Below are positions 34,442 to 46,221 of a DNA stretch of 64,000 nucleotides, piece after piece; position 1 is the first letter of the stretch; each line of letters starts with the position of its first letter. The stretch covers positions 8,060,001-8,124,000 of the forward strand of contig CP085825.1 of NCBI GenBank assembly GCA_020809705.1, read 5' to 3'. Below the pieces are notes generated by a model that saw nothing but the letters and a program-made list of their open reading frames with translations, ran no database searches and was not told where the DNA came from. The DNA comes from Calonectria ilicicola (Eukaryota > Ascomycota > Sordariomycetes > Hypocreales > Nectriaceae). The translations under genes and the position numbers were made by a program.

Positions 34442-37400
34442 GTTATAAGCTCAAGTGGCTATATAAGCTAGTAACTTCTATTATTATATCTTATATTTAG
34501 TTGAATAGATTAGATAATGTTTTTTTTTATTATTTTTTAGTATTAGATATAATAATTATTATTATTATATATTTAAAATAATTATTAATATTAATATTAT
34601 AAGTATTTAAAGATTTTTAATTATTATTAAATTTTATTTATTAAAGTAATAGATTAAATAGATCTTTATATTAAAAGGTTATATATAAAGTTTAAGATTT
34701 TAGGAATATATTAATTTTAATAAAGAAAATATAATAAATAATTTAAATATTATTTTTAATTTAATATTTTTTAATAAAATAAAGAAAAAGATAAAAGATA
34801 AATAAAAGGAAAAAAGATAAATAGGTATATTATAAAATATAGATATTATTATAAGGTTAAAAATAGAGCTTAAAATAACTAACTTTAAGCTTATTATCTT
34901 TAAAAAGTAAGCTTAAGAGAAATTAATTTTATATATTTAGATTATTAAGATTATTAAAGAAGTTTATTATTAAAAAATTATTAATAAGATTATTAAATAA
35001 TATAAAGATTATATTACTTATAAGCTTACTAAAGCTCTTAAAATAAAGTTTATATTAAAAGAAAATAATATAGTTAATAAGGTAAGGCTATATTATATAA
35101 ACTATTTAAAAGATATTAATTATATAAATTAAGAATTTAAAATTTAATATATAATTTAGAATTTAATCTAAGCTTAAAGTAATACTTATAGTATCTTTAA
35201 GATTAAAGGAATATTTATTATTTATAATTTCCTTTAAGTAATTAGTACTTAGTTTACTTCTTTTTAAATATAGAACTAATTAGATTAATTTATAAAAAAA
35301 AGTTAAAAAATAAGTAATTAACTTATTTAAAAGTTATAGAAATATCTTCTTAAAAGTTATTTTAAGCTAATTATATTCTAAGTATATAGGTATTTATATT
35401 ATACTAAGAGATCTTTTAAAGATATAGTAAATAGTCTTTTTTAAGAGCCCTAAATGCTTATATAATAGAAAATTTTATAAGTTTATAGTAATTAAATATA
35501 TATACCTTTAATATATACTTATAGAAGACTTTAATTTTAAGCTTAATAAGAAGCTAATAAATAAGGATTATACTTATATATATATATAATTTTAGGAGTT
35601 TAAATAGAATAAGCTTTATAAAGAAATAATATAAAAAGATTAAATTTCTATTATAATAATTATAAAAAATAATAAATAAAATATAATTCTATTAATTATT
35701 ATTATTATAATTCTTAATCTAATACTATTATATATAGTATAAAAAGCTATATTAATATTTATAATATTAGAAATAACTCTTTACTTACTCTATTAAAGTA
35801 TATTAATTAATAATTATAATATTATTCATTTAGTTAACTTAAAGGAATAGCTTATAAAAGGATCCTTTATACTAGAAAAAGGAGGCTATATAGAGGCAGG
35901 CTTGAGCTAGTTTTTAATTATAGGAAAAGGTAAATATATACTAAAGAATCTATTTAAAGATTTAATTAATACTTATATAATTAATTTAAAGTTTAATAAT
36001 ATTATTATAATAAAAAGATTTTATATTAATATTATATTAGAAGCTTATTTAAGGGAGATTAGAGTTTAATATTATAATTTTAATTACTTTTTATATTTTA
36101 AAAGCTTAAAGTAGAGTATTTTTTTAATTAAGTATAAATATATATATAATATAATAATTCTTTAATATAAACTAATTTCTATTTATTTATTAAATTAACT
36201 AATACTTAATAATATAATTCTAATTAATAATATAGATATTTAATTAATTATTATTATATTAAAAAATAAAAAATAAAGCTCTATTTATTAATTTAGACCT
36301 TTAAGGGACCCTCTAAAGCTAAGGGAGGATACTAAGGAGCTATAATATAAATAAGTAAAGTACCTTAGAGTTATAGTATTAAGGGAGCTAGTAAGAAGGG
36401 GTTATAATATATAAATTAAAGGAACTATAAGAATAGACTATAAGACTTATATTTAAATATATATAAAATAAGTTATATTATATAGGTAGTCAGATTATTG
36501 TTTACTAAGGCCATTTTAGTATATTTATTAGAACTTGTAAGACTACCTTAGAGGATATAATGGCTCTAACTAGCTTCTAGTTATAAAAAACAAATATAAT
36601 AGTATATTTTATATACAATCTATTATTAATAAGTAAGGAATTACTATATTTAATAAATTATTTTAGTTTAAAAGCTAGATTAAGAGGTAATTTGGCCTTT
36701 TAATATATATTATTAGGTATAATAATAAGGTTACTGCTATTATAATTAAAGATCTAATTAAATACTAAAAATAAATATATAAATAAGATATAGATTTAAA
36801 GCTCTTTTTACTAGAGACCCATAAGCTAAATAGTACTATTAAATATATAAATTAAAAAGTAATAAATAAGTCTAATATAATACTTAATAAAATAAAGCTT
36901 CTAATAAAACTATAGCTAAAAAGTATTAAAATAATTATATATTTACTTAATATATTACCTTTAAAGATAAGGAATTAAATGTCCTTATTTAAGAAGTTAG
37001 ATATATAATTTAAATATTATACTCTTTTATTAATAAAAGAGCTTATAATTAACTTAAGACTTAATTAGAATAATATATATATATATAGTTACTATATTTA
37101 TCCTTTAGTTGAAGGTAGGGCATTAGGCTAATAAAAGAGAAATATAAAAGTTAGCCCTAAAGACTATATAAGGTATTTAGTAGGATATATAGCTTACAAT
37201 ATATATTATATATAAATACCTTAACTTATAAAGATTATTATAACTTAAAATATATAATTTAATAAGTATATTAATTATAAACTAGATAAGCCAAGCTTAG
37301 CCAAGTATATAATCATCTAATTTAAAGATTAAGCTCTCCAAATTAAAAAGGAAATTAATAATAAAACAATATATAAAAGATCTTTATAAGAACCAATATC

Positions 37401-40400
37401 TGCAGATTTAAACTTAAAGGTAGAGGCATCTATAAACATAAAAATAACCACTTAAAGCATAATAAAAGATATTAAGCATATACCTAGTTAAATATTTATA
37501 AAATTTTAAATATTAAAATAAACTTTAAAACTAAAAAATATATATTTAAGAAATATAATAAAAGCTTAATAAAATATAAATTAAATATAATAAATAAAAA
37601 TAAATATAATAAATTAATTACTAATAGAATAATCTATAAGCTTAGAGATATATATACCTAAGATAGTAAATAAGTAATTAAAATAATTAAAGTAGGTAAT
37701 AAACTAATTAATAAGTAAGGTAGTAGAGGAAGTAGTAGTTATATCACTATCTAAGCTACTAGAGCTTATAATTATTATTAATACTAATATACTATAAAGT
37801 TAAGAATAGAAATTAAGACTTATATATAGAAAAAGTAGAGGTTAAAGATAAAGCTAATTAATTATTTAAATATTTATAAATATATAAATATATTATTATT
37901 AAGTTTAAAGAAATAATATAAAGTAAAATTAAAAAACTTTAATATAATAAAATTATAATAAAGATTTAATATTAAATTTCTTTATAATTAATTATTATAA
38001 AATAAATTATATAAATTTTAAAAGTATTTAAATTATATTTATAATATTTATAAAAGTAATAAAGTAAAAGGAAATTACTTAGATTAATATAGTATTAAAT
38101 TATTTTAAATTATATTAAAATAATCTTCTTAAGCTTTTATAAAATTAAAAAAGATAATAAAATATTTATTAAATAAGTTATTTATTTAAATAATATATTA
38201 GAAGATTAGAACCTTAATTAAAAAGAGAATATAAAAAGAAATAAAGCATATAAAGGCATAAATTAAACCATTGCTGCTTAAATAGGTCTTTACTTATAAA
38301 TTTAATTAAAATAAATATTTTAAATAATATAAGATAAGGTTATATATTTAAGATAACTTATAGGAAAGCTTTATAATTAAGAGTATATATATTATAATAT
38401 TTATAATATAATTATTCTATATAATTATTATTTTAATTATTTAATTTAATTTAGAAATTAAGTAATTTAATATTATTAATACTTTTATTAATATAATAAG
38501 AAGTAAAGATAATATATTAATTATATATAAGTTATTAAATAGATTTAAGTAATTAAATAAATATATAGAGCTAGACTAAGCTTTATATAGTCTTAAGGAC
38601 TTACCCTAATTATAATTTAATAAGTTTATTTTAATCTTTAAGAAGCTAGGAATAGAAGCTAATTTAAAAGAGCCTTATTTATTTTATATTAAAGCTTATA
38701 ATATATTTATTATATTTTTTATAAATAATATTTTAATATTATATTATAGAAATAATATATTTATAATATTAAAAATAATAAAAGATATTAAGAAAATATA
38801 TAAAACCTTAAATAAAGATAATATATAATAATTCCTAAATATAAAGATAATTTAAAATTATATAAAGTATAAGATATATCTATCTTATAATTTATATATT
38901 AAGAAAATAATTATAAAATTCAAATTAAATACTATAAATACTTACCCTAGTATACTAATTCTAATAATAGAGCTAGCTAAAAGGCAAGATTAAGCAATTA
39001 TATAGGAAATAAAGATATATTAGGAAAAAGTTGATTCCCTACTATATATAATAATAATAATTAAACCAGATCTTATATTTATAGTATTATTATTATTCTA
39101 TTTTCTTACTAATTTAAATTAAAAGTATTAAAATACTATTAACTAAGTTATTTAATATCTTTTTATAATATAAAGCCTTATAATTTAATATAATTAGAGT
39201 AATAAATTATAAGCTATAATGATCATTAATGATATCTCTTTTGCTAATAACTCTAAAATATAAAGGTCTTTATAAGATTATATGATAAGCCTATTTGGCG
39301 GATTAGTTATATAGAAGGCTACCTACTAAGTTATTATAATAATATTAATAATAAAGGTAGAAATACTTACTTTAAAATATATTATAAAGAAAATAATTAG
39401 TTTAAAATACCTTTTTAATAAAATATACTTTAATTTAGAGGTAGATTGGAATCTATAATATAATAATCTCTAAATTATATAACTTATTATTAAAAAAGGC
39501 AGCTAAATAATAACCTAGCTATAATATATTAATATTATAAATATATAATTATATTAAAAGTATAAAAAAGTTTTTTTAAAATAATTTATTTAAAAATAAA
39601 ATAAATACTTATTAATAGATTTACTAAAATATTATTATAATAATGCTTTAAGTAATTTTAAGTATTATTAAATATAATAGATTTTAATTAAATAAAGCAA
39701 AAATAATATATAAAAAAAATAATTTATTAAATTAAGCTTATTTTAACTTTTTCTTAAATAATATTTAAAATTATTAAATTATATATTATATTACTTTTTA
39801 AATATACTTTAAATAATAATAATATCTATAAACTTATTAAATAAAATATAAATATATAAATATTATTTCTTTAAATTATTAATAATACTCTAAGACTTTC
39901 TTTTACTTACTCCCTAAATAATTACCTTACTAATATCTTACTTAAAAAGCTTAAAACTTTTATTTAATATCTTTATAAATAAATAAAAGATATACTTTAT
40001 ATAAATTACTATTTATATAATTAATTAATATAAAACTTTAAATAAATTAAATAGTACTTATTTACTTAATATTTTTTATTATTTAAAATAATAATAAAAT
40101 AATATATTAAAAATATAAATATTTAATAATTATTTATAAATTAATAATAAAATATAAAATTAATTAATATAAATATATTAAAAGTAATATTAATAATTAC
40201 TTACTTTATAAATAATATAATATTTAAAATATCTTTTTATTATATAATAATTTTTAAATTAACTTTTTTTAATAATAATAAAATATAAATAATTCTTATA
40301 AAGTAGATTAAATAATACTTTTAAAGCACTAGAAGCTAAAGGTTAAGTATAAGAAGAAAAATCTAGAGTATAAGAACTAGAAGTTCTAAGCTTAGTGGTT

Positions 40401-40907
40401 TAGGTATATTATAGAATATAAATTAACTATATAAAATATAGAAAGTAAATATAAAAATACTTATAAATATATATTTAAAAGTAAATAATAAAGAAGTTTA
40501 TACTAACTTAAAATTAAATTTTTTAATAATAATATATTAAGAATAAATAATAATAGATTAAAATATAATATTAATAAATATAAATAAAGCTATTATATAT
40601 ATTTATAAATAAAAGAAAGAAATCTTAAATTATTATATTAAAATTAAAAATAAATAAGAAAAAAGAAATAAAATTATAAATATAAAAAACTATAATATTT
40701 ATAAACTTTAATTATATTAAATTATAAATATCACTTAAAATTAAATTTCTTATACTCTAAAAAATATAACCTTATAATTACCCCTAAAATATTATTTTAA
40801 AAAATAATTTCAATTATTATATTCATTTATATAAAATTATAATAATAAAAATAAAACTATTCACAACATTCAATAATTCACAACAACAGACTATAAAATA
40901 AAAAGTA

Positions 40908-41082
40908 TATAAAAACTAGTTATAGCTGGCCTCAATAGCCTCACAGCCTCAATACATTATCGCAGCCCCACAGCCAATTGAGGCTAGACCTAGCTATAAA
41001 ACACATAATTAACTGCTCTTTATTTCATAGGAATTAAGGCTCTTTCAATCTCTCGTTATGACCCAATGACCAAAGTGTGATA
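40908..41082 (+). repeat. Right LTR
   Basis: 175 bp and the same length as the left copy without gaps. By my hand alignment it differs at 19 positions, all transitions; 16 are G in the left copy and A here, consistent with RIP acting on one strand of this copy. Confidence 0.9.
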
Positions 41083-41087
41083 TAAAA

Positions 41088-41633
41088 GAATACGGGAATT
41101 TTGGTAAACTTTGGAGACATCCTTGGTGTTCGATCCTTGCCGTAACTTTATTAGCACGTCTTTCCGGTAAACCATAGCCACGCGCTTGTGTCAAGTCCAA
41201 TTCCAAAACCTTTTCTACCACACACACACGGCCGCTGAGAAGATCTGGGTCTCCGGAACAGGGATCTTTGGTACCGCAATGCATTGTACTCACTACCAAA
41301 ATAGTGATTATTGATCTCTATTTGTCCCTTTGTACAGCGGGCAACAACACAGTCGTTGCAGTTAGGGCCTGCCGGAGGTGTCTGGGCACGCATGTACAAA
41401 CTCTCAGAGTGTGTTGGCACTGTTCCCAAATCAATATCCCATTACTTTATAATCAGGTGCATCTTGAGAATACTAAGAAAGAAAGCTCTTTAAAGGAAAT
41501 AATTAGGAAAGGAACAAAAGGATATCTCGAATACAATCAAAATTTACAAGCAGTGAAGCTTTTAATATGATACAAATACCAAGGCCAGCTAGACTGGCGA
41601 CCAGTATTTAGCAGCAAAAAGGAAAAGTAAATC
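41088..41633. other. Intergenic, right flank of retrotransposon
   Basis: Base composition returns to normal immediately after the target duplication. No protein-like frame is recognised; this is the 3' flank of the LinD-like gene. Confidence 0.5.
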
Positions 41634-43601
41634 CTATACCCTTTTTATCACAATGTCCAAGCTATCCTCTATCACATTTTGCTTAATTTGGATAATATCC
41701 GCCCTCGAACTGACGCGATGGAAACCAAGAAGCTCCTCGTTTCTATAAGCAGCATACTTTCCTTGACTTAATCCGGAAAGATCAAATTCAGCACTAGTAG
41801 CGGTATGTTAGTGGAACATAATATTAGAAATGGGAAATTGACTCAATATTTACATCTTGCTATCCCTAGAAGAGGATCGCATAGTGATAGCCATGGCTGC
41901 AAGACTTTCATTCCAGCTTCCACGCATAAAATCGACGCCACTAGAGAGGTCGATGTTGCTGATGAACGGATAATTTGAGAAGTGCTCCCCTGTCCAAGGA
42001 TCCTCATACATCTTGCGCTGGCCCTGGAATACGTTCAGCCTCGCATATGGAATAGCTGAATTTCCACTGAAGGAATCCATAGGAGGCAGCTTGTCGGTCC
42101 TTTGACCCGTGGCTGGATAGAAGAGTCCACCATTTTCCCAAGTCGGAGAGTAAGCTGTGTCAACGAAGTTTAGGTACTGATCTAAGGCCGACTCATCGCC
42201 GAGTTCAGAGATCATCTGCGCTGTGTATCCAAGTGTGGGTTTGACTAGTGGCTGCGAAGAACCAGGTGATTGCGCTCTTGAGACTAAACTCCTTGGTGCT
42301 TCTGCAGTCGTGGATTTATTCATTGGAATTGTTTCAGTTACCATTCTATACGCCGTTCTATACACGGTTCTCGCTAGCTCTGGATTCCAGGCGTTGATGA
42401 AAGCAGCAGCCCTAGTATTGTTCAGTATAATTGTATCTCTAAACGGCGTGTTTGGTGTATTTACATACCAGGCTGTGAAACCAAAGTCAGTTGCATATGT
42501 TTTACTGTCTTGCTTTGGAGAAAACCAATCAATGATAAGGCCGTCATCTTGAAACATGCCTGTTGACTTCCAAGCGTTGAGGTATTTTTCAAGAACAGTG
42601 GGTGCTACATTAGTACCATCCCGAATATCATTATATCGCATTCCGATCATCTTGATCCCAACATGTCAGTTGCCTAATGTCAATGCATAGATGGGTGAAG
42701 GTTTTCCTACTGGAAATTGGTTGCAGACAATAAAAATACTGTTTGGCTCACAGCAGACGCCCAACCAGTTTTCCCTTTCCATCTCCTCTAATATCGCTCC
42801 CTGCAAGGAAGTTCGGTTATAAATGAATGTCTCTGGTCCCATACCCCAGAAAACCGGGATCCAGTTAAATTCTAGAGCACCATACTCGTCGTATTTATCA
42901 TCGTTGAATAGCATTGAGTATAGCGATACCATGTGAAGAAGATGACCAGAGTACTTCATTGTGTCAGTGAAAGTTCATTACTCTTCAATCCAGAGTCTAA
43001 AGTCTTACCATGATATTCTCTTTTATGATCGGATCGGCCCAGGGTTTTCGCAACTCGGTGAGGTCGGGATCAATGGTAATGCCGCTATGGCTAGTGAGAA
43101 ACCAATAACCCCACACATCTCGCAACAGCATTTTAGCAATAAGGTTCTCGAACAAGGTTTTGAAAAGGGACCTTAGTAGAGGAAGCCGAAAATAATGAGT
43201 TGCTCCTGCAGCGTAGCTCATCGTCGCTAGTTGATACCGGTACCCATCCAGCCATTCTTGGGCGGGCTCTTGAGAACCCATATGGCGCCATTCCCCATCC
43301 TTCTGATTTGCCAAATTATGGAAATGTCGTAAGTGCCCCACTTGTTCATCAGACATTTTTGGGAAATTGTTGATAAAGCCCTTTTCGAGTGATAGGGCCA
43401 ACCGAGATCCTGAGTCGACATTTTGAAGAGGAACAATACGGCTTTTTTCTATGGCCGACCTAGAGAAAATTTAGTCATGACTGATATGAGTGATACCTGA
43501 ACTAAGCTGTCCATAGTATTTTGAAAGTAGAACAACACAGACGATATATCTATCGAAGCTATGATGATAGCACCGACTCGGAGAATAGTTTTAAGATGCA
43601 T
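41634..43601 (-). CDS. Linalool dehydratase/isomerase (LinD)-like enzyme
   Basis: Minus-strand exons 43009-43459, 42711-42953, 41854-42650 and 41634-41793 join in phase (about 550 residues). A further 5' exon probably starts at ATG 43601 with a hydrophobic N-terminus, but its donor could not be matched in phase, so the first 100 bases are uncertain. The protein carries NIMYSGHLLHMVSLYSML, then GMGPE and W-x-G-V-C-CEPNSIFIVCNQFP. Two Cys spaced nine apart in CEPN-x5-C match the catalytic C171/C180 pair of the Castellaniella linalool dehydratase-isomerase. The bacterial enzyme isomerises and dehydrates monoterpene alcohols; fungal homologues are poorly characterised. It is divergent from a SnoaL-like gene, sharing a 1.4-kb promoter region with TCCCGCGGA-type sites. 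Confidence 0.78.
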
Positions 43602-45017
43602 GATGGTAATAAGACAATTGTGTTGGGGTTGATGATTGTGGCGAGAAAATTGTAAAAGAAAGAAATATGGCTAAAAAGTCTCTCGCGATTAAGAGGAATT
43701 TATTTGTATTTAATAAGAGGCCGAGGGATCCAGCAGTGCCTGCCGTGGCATCCGAACCTGTCGAAGCGGACCCCCTGAGGTGAGTGTCAAATTACCGTCG
43801 CACTAAGTGGAAAACAATTTACACTCCGCATTTACGGAGTACAGGGTTGGGATTAATCTTCATATGTCAATGAAAAAATTATAAACTCTTCAAGATCAGA
43901 TTCTTAGAAGCAACATCGATTGTTTCATTTTAAGCCCAGTATCCATCTATTCTCAGTACAAACAAACGTGTTCTAAAATGACAATCTGACTTTTGTCTGT
44001 TTTAACATACGTAGATCACGTTGGATTAGAAATCCTCTTAAAGTTACGGTTACATCATCATCATTCCCCCTGGGAATGGGTAGGATGGCTTGGACACGAC
44101 GAGTTAGATCAATTGCGTAGCGGAAGTTCACTTGACAAATCGACTTCGTAATAATTCAAAGTTGTCCCTTTAGATCGAGAGCCGGACGCTCGGAAATCAA
44201 CCGTCTCCGATATCTACAATCAATCAAAAACTTCCTTTCAACGGAGATGCCGTGCATGAGGCCATTCGACTCCACTGCTCTTGTTGTTTATGTCATCGAC
44301 TCCCATCCAATCTCCTACTCTAATCGGCTAGCATAAGCGACGAGAGACGGATTTGAAAGCATGTGCACAGCCCAGCATATTGGCGGCGTCATCCATGTAA
44401 TAAACCTTTCCCCGAGCCTGTTCCATTTCCCGCGGTGTTTCGGAGTTTAGCAATAAAGTGCTCCCCGATTAGGTATTCGTTTTACTAGTTTTTTTTTCTT
44501 CTTTAATCTAAATTATGCACCTATCTAACTACTTTCAATTCAAATTCGATTCAAAGCCTGAGCGGGATTGAATCTTTCACAATCCAGCCAGATGCGTGTT
44601 TCATCGATTGCCTTGGCTAAACTTAAAAGTCTATTGACATCCATAGAAACACTACTGGTGGAATTTTTGTTTTTTTCACGGCACTAAGTGAAGTACTTGG
44701 TCTGAACGGAAACCAGGGGAAAATTAGACTATCCGAGATGAGTATTTCAATAAAGTTTGATAGATCATCCATTCACCACAATCCCGCGGAAGGAATATAC
44801 GTATTTGCAATTCTTAACTCCGCGGGACTTTCATGGTTTTGATAACTAGTCTTGAGCATCGACTTACCTAAAGATTCTATAAAAAGGAAGATATGTCACT
44901 TCTAAATGTCTCGATAGTTTCAAATTCTACAAAAACCAAAACCAAATACAAAAAACATTTTGTGGCACCACCAAAAATCCCCAAAGTCCATTTTTCGTTC
45001 TTTGACAGACACAGTCG
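43602..45017. promoter_or_regulatory. Divergent promoter region of LinD-like and SnoaL-like genes
   Basis: No gene is seen. The 1.4 kb carries three CCGCGG-type sites: TCCCGCGGT at 44428-44436, TCCCGCGGAA at 44782-44791, and TCCGCGGGA at 44819-44827, which is the same motif inverted. A TATAAAAA lies at 44878-44885, 133 bases before the SnoaL-like start. Confidence 0.55.
44782..44827. promoter_or_regulatory. Inverted pair of TCCCGCGGA motifs
   Basis: TCCCGCGGAA (44782-44791) and TCCGCGGGA (44819-44827) face each other about 27 bases apart, upstream of a TATA-like box. This arrangement would suit binding by two Zn2Cys6 dimers. Confidence 0.45.
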
Positions 45018-45534
45018 ATGCATCGAAAAACAATGAGTAGGTGAGGTTCCAATATTAAGGCAAGCTCAATCTAACACTTTTCTAGTTCCTTCAGCCGCAT
45101 CAGTTGCTCTGATCTCCCAATGGGTCGGGGGATATTCAGGTTACATTAACCAATCCAGCTGGGTGGATATGCACTCTACCAACATCACTTACACCGACCA
45201 TGCTTTTCAACTTTGGCGAAATGGCCATGAGGCACTTGGGAATCACATGAAAATCTGGAGGGGCTCAATCCCAAATTTCAACCTGGAAGCCAAGTCAATC
45301 TGGGTAGAGGAGAGCTTGCCTGAGGATAAGACAAAGCTGGTTTTTCAGACCACTAATACTGGTACCTTTACCAATGATCTGCCGCAAATCAACGCTACTG
45401 GAAAAAAATTTTGGTTTCCTGGCGTCGTTGAGCTTATTTATGATTGTGATGGGTTGATTGAAACCATTGACGAGTACTACACTTTCATCTTTGATGGTGT
45501 TGATTCGCGCGAGAGCTATCCTCAGGCCTTTTAA
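45018..45534 (+). CDS. SnoaL-like (NTF2-fold) small protein
   Basis: Exons 45018-45036 and 45086-45534 join in phase (GTAGGT donor, TCTAG acceptor) to 155 residues. The frame without the first exon has no ATG, which supports the intron. The pattern of a helix ending in a W-V-G-G-Y segment, ITYTDHAFQLWRNGHEALGNH, a W-x-x-x-x-PNF stretch, and alternating strands ending IETIDEYYTF is typical of SnoaL-like polyketide cyclases and related NTF2-fold enzymes. In fungal clusters such proteins act as small isomerases or cyclases on polyketide or meroterpenoid intermediates. The substrate is unknown. It is divergent from the LinD-like gene, which suggests a shared pathway. Confidence 0.72.
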
Positions 45535-46221
45535 GATTCAATTGAGGGGCAGCAACATGGGCTTGTTCAATGTCCAACTGGAAAAGACAGAGCTGTTATC
45601 AATTCCGCATAGTCAAAATATCCTTGCTATGACAGAATCTTTTTGGCATGGTATCGCTCACGAAGTTACAATTCTGAATACATAGTTTACAAATACGAAT
45701 TCTTTACTCCCTCCTCTGGCGGAGGTCATTAATTTTCTCGAAGTCTTGAAATGAAAGAGCGTCAAATTTAGAAGCGTACGGATTTGAAATCACATATTCA
45801 TAAGTCTTTCATTTAACATTCTAGTATCAAATAAACGGTGGTGACCAATTCAAGCAAACTTAGTCCTGATTTGCATTCAATCTTCTCTTTGTTTTATTTA
45901 ATTATTATATAGGAGTTTTTCTTTTTTTTGTATCAATAAATATTTTCCGTAGATTTTTTCCGACTTTTTGTGGACAGCGGCAAAATGGTAGGTCGCATTT
46001 TGTTGCCTTCTTGCACAGCCCACCTGCCTAAATTTCGCCTCATCGCTGACATAGCCACAACAAGGTGCCAGATCCCTCTCACCTCCTCCATATTCTGTTT
46101 CAGTCATTTCACTCGTGTTTCGAATATTGCAGCTGTTTGCGGGAACTTTTTCGTCAATAGGCTGGTTTTTTTTGTTTTTTTTAATATCATTTCCCAGCTG
46201 CTCCAAAAAAAGGACACCAAC
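45535..46221. other. Intergenic between SnoaL-like and CorA-like genes
   Basis: No additional gene is supported. Short frames on both strands near 45.9-46.2 kb are Lys- or Phe-rich translations of A/T-rich DNA. Confidence 0.5.

Larger units (their letters stand above)
34262..41087 (+). mobile_element. Full-length RIP-degraded LTR retrotransposon with target duplication
   Basis: Two 175-bp direct repeats (34267-34441 and 40908-41082) flank an interior of about 6.5 kb and are bordered by TAAAA on both sides (34262-34266 and 41083-41087), a 5-bp target-site duplication. An A/G tract just before the right repeat fits a polypurine tract and gives plus orientation. The interior is extremely AT-rich, no frame survives, and remaining C is almost always followed by T and G preceded by A, the residue expected after RIP. 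Gag, protease, reverse transcriptase and integrase cannot be recognised, so Ty1/copia versus Ty3/gypsy is undecided. An element of about 6.8 kb suits either. Confidence 0.88.

Noticed and set aside
34442..40907. Possible centromere or AT-rich isochore
   Set aside because: Flanking 175-bp direct repeats and a 5-bp target duplication show a single RIP-mutated retrotransposon explains the AT-rich block.
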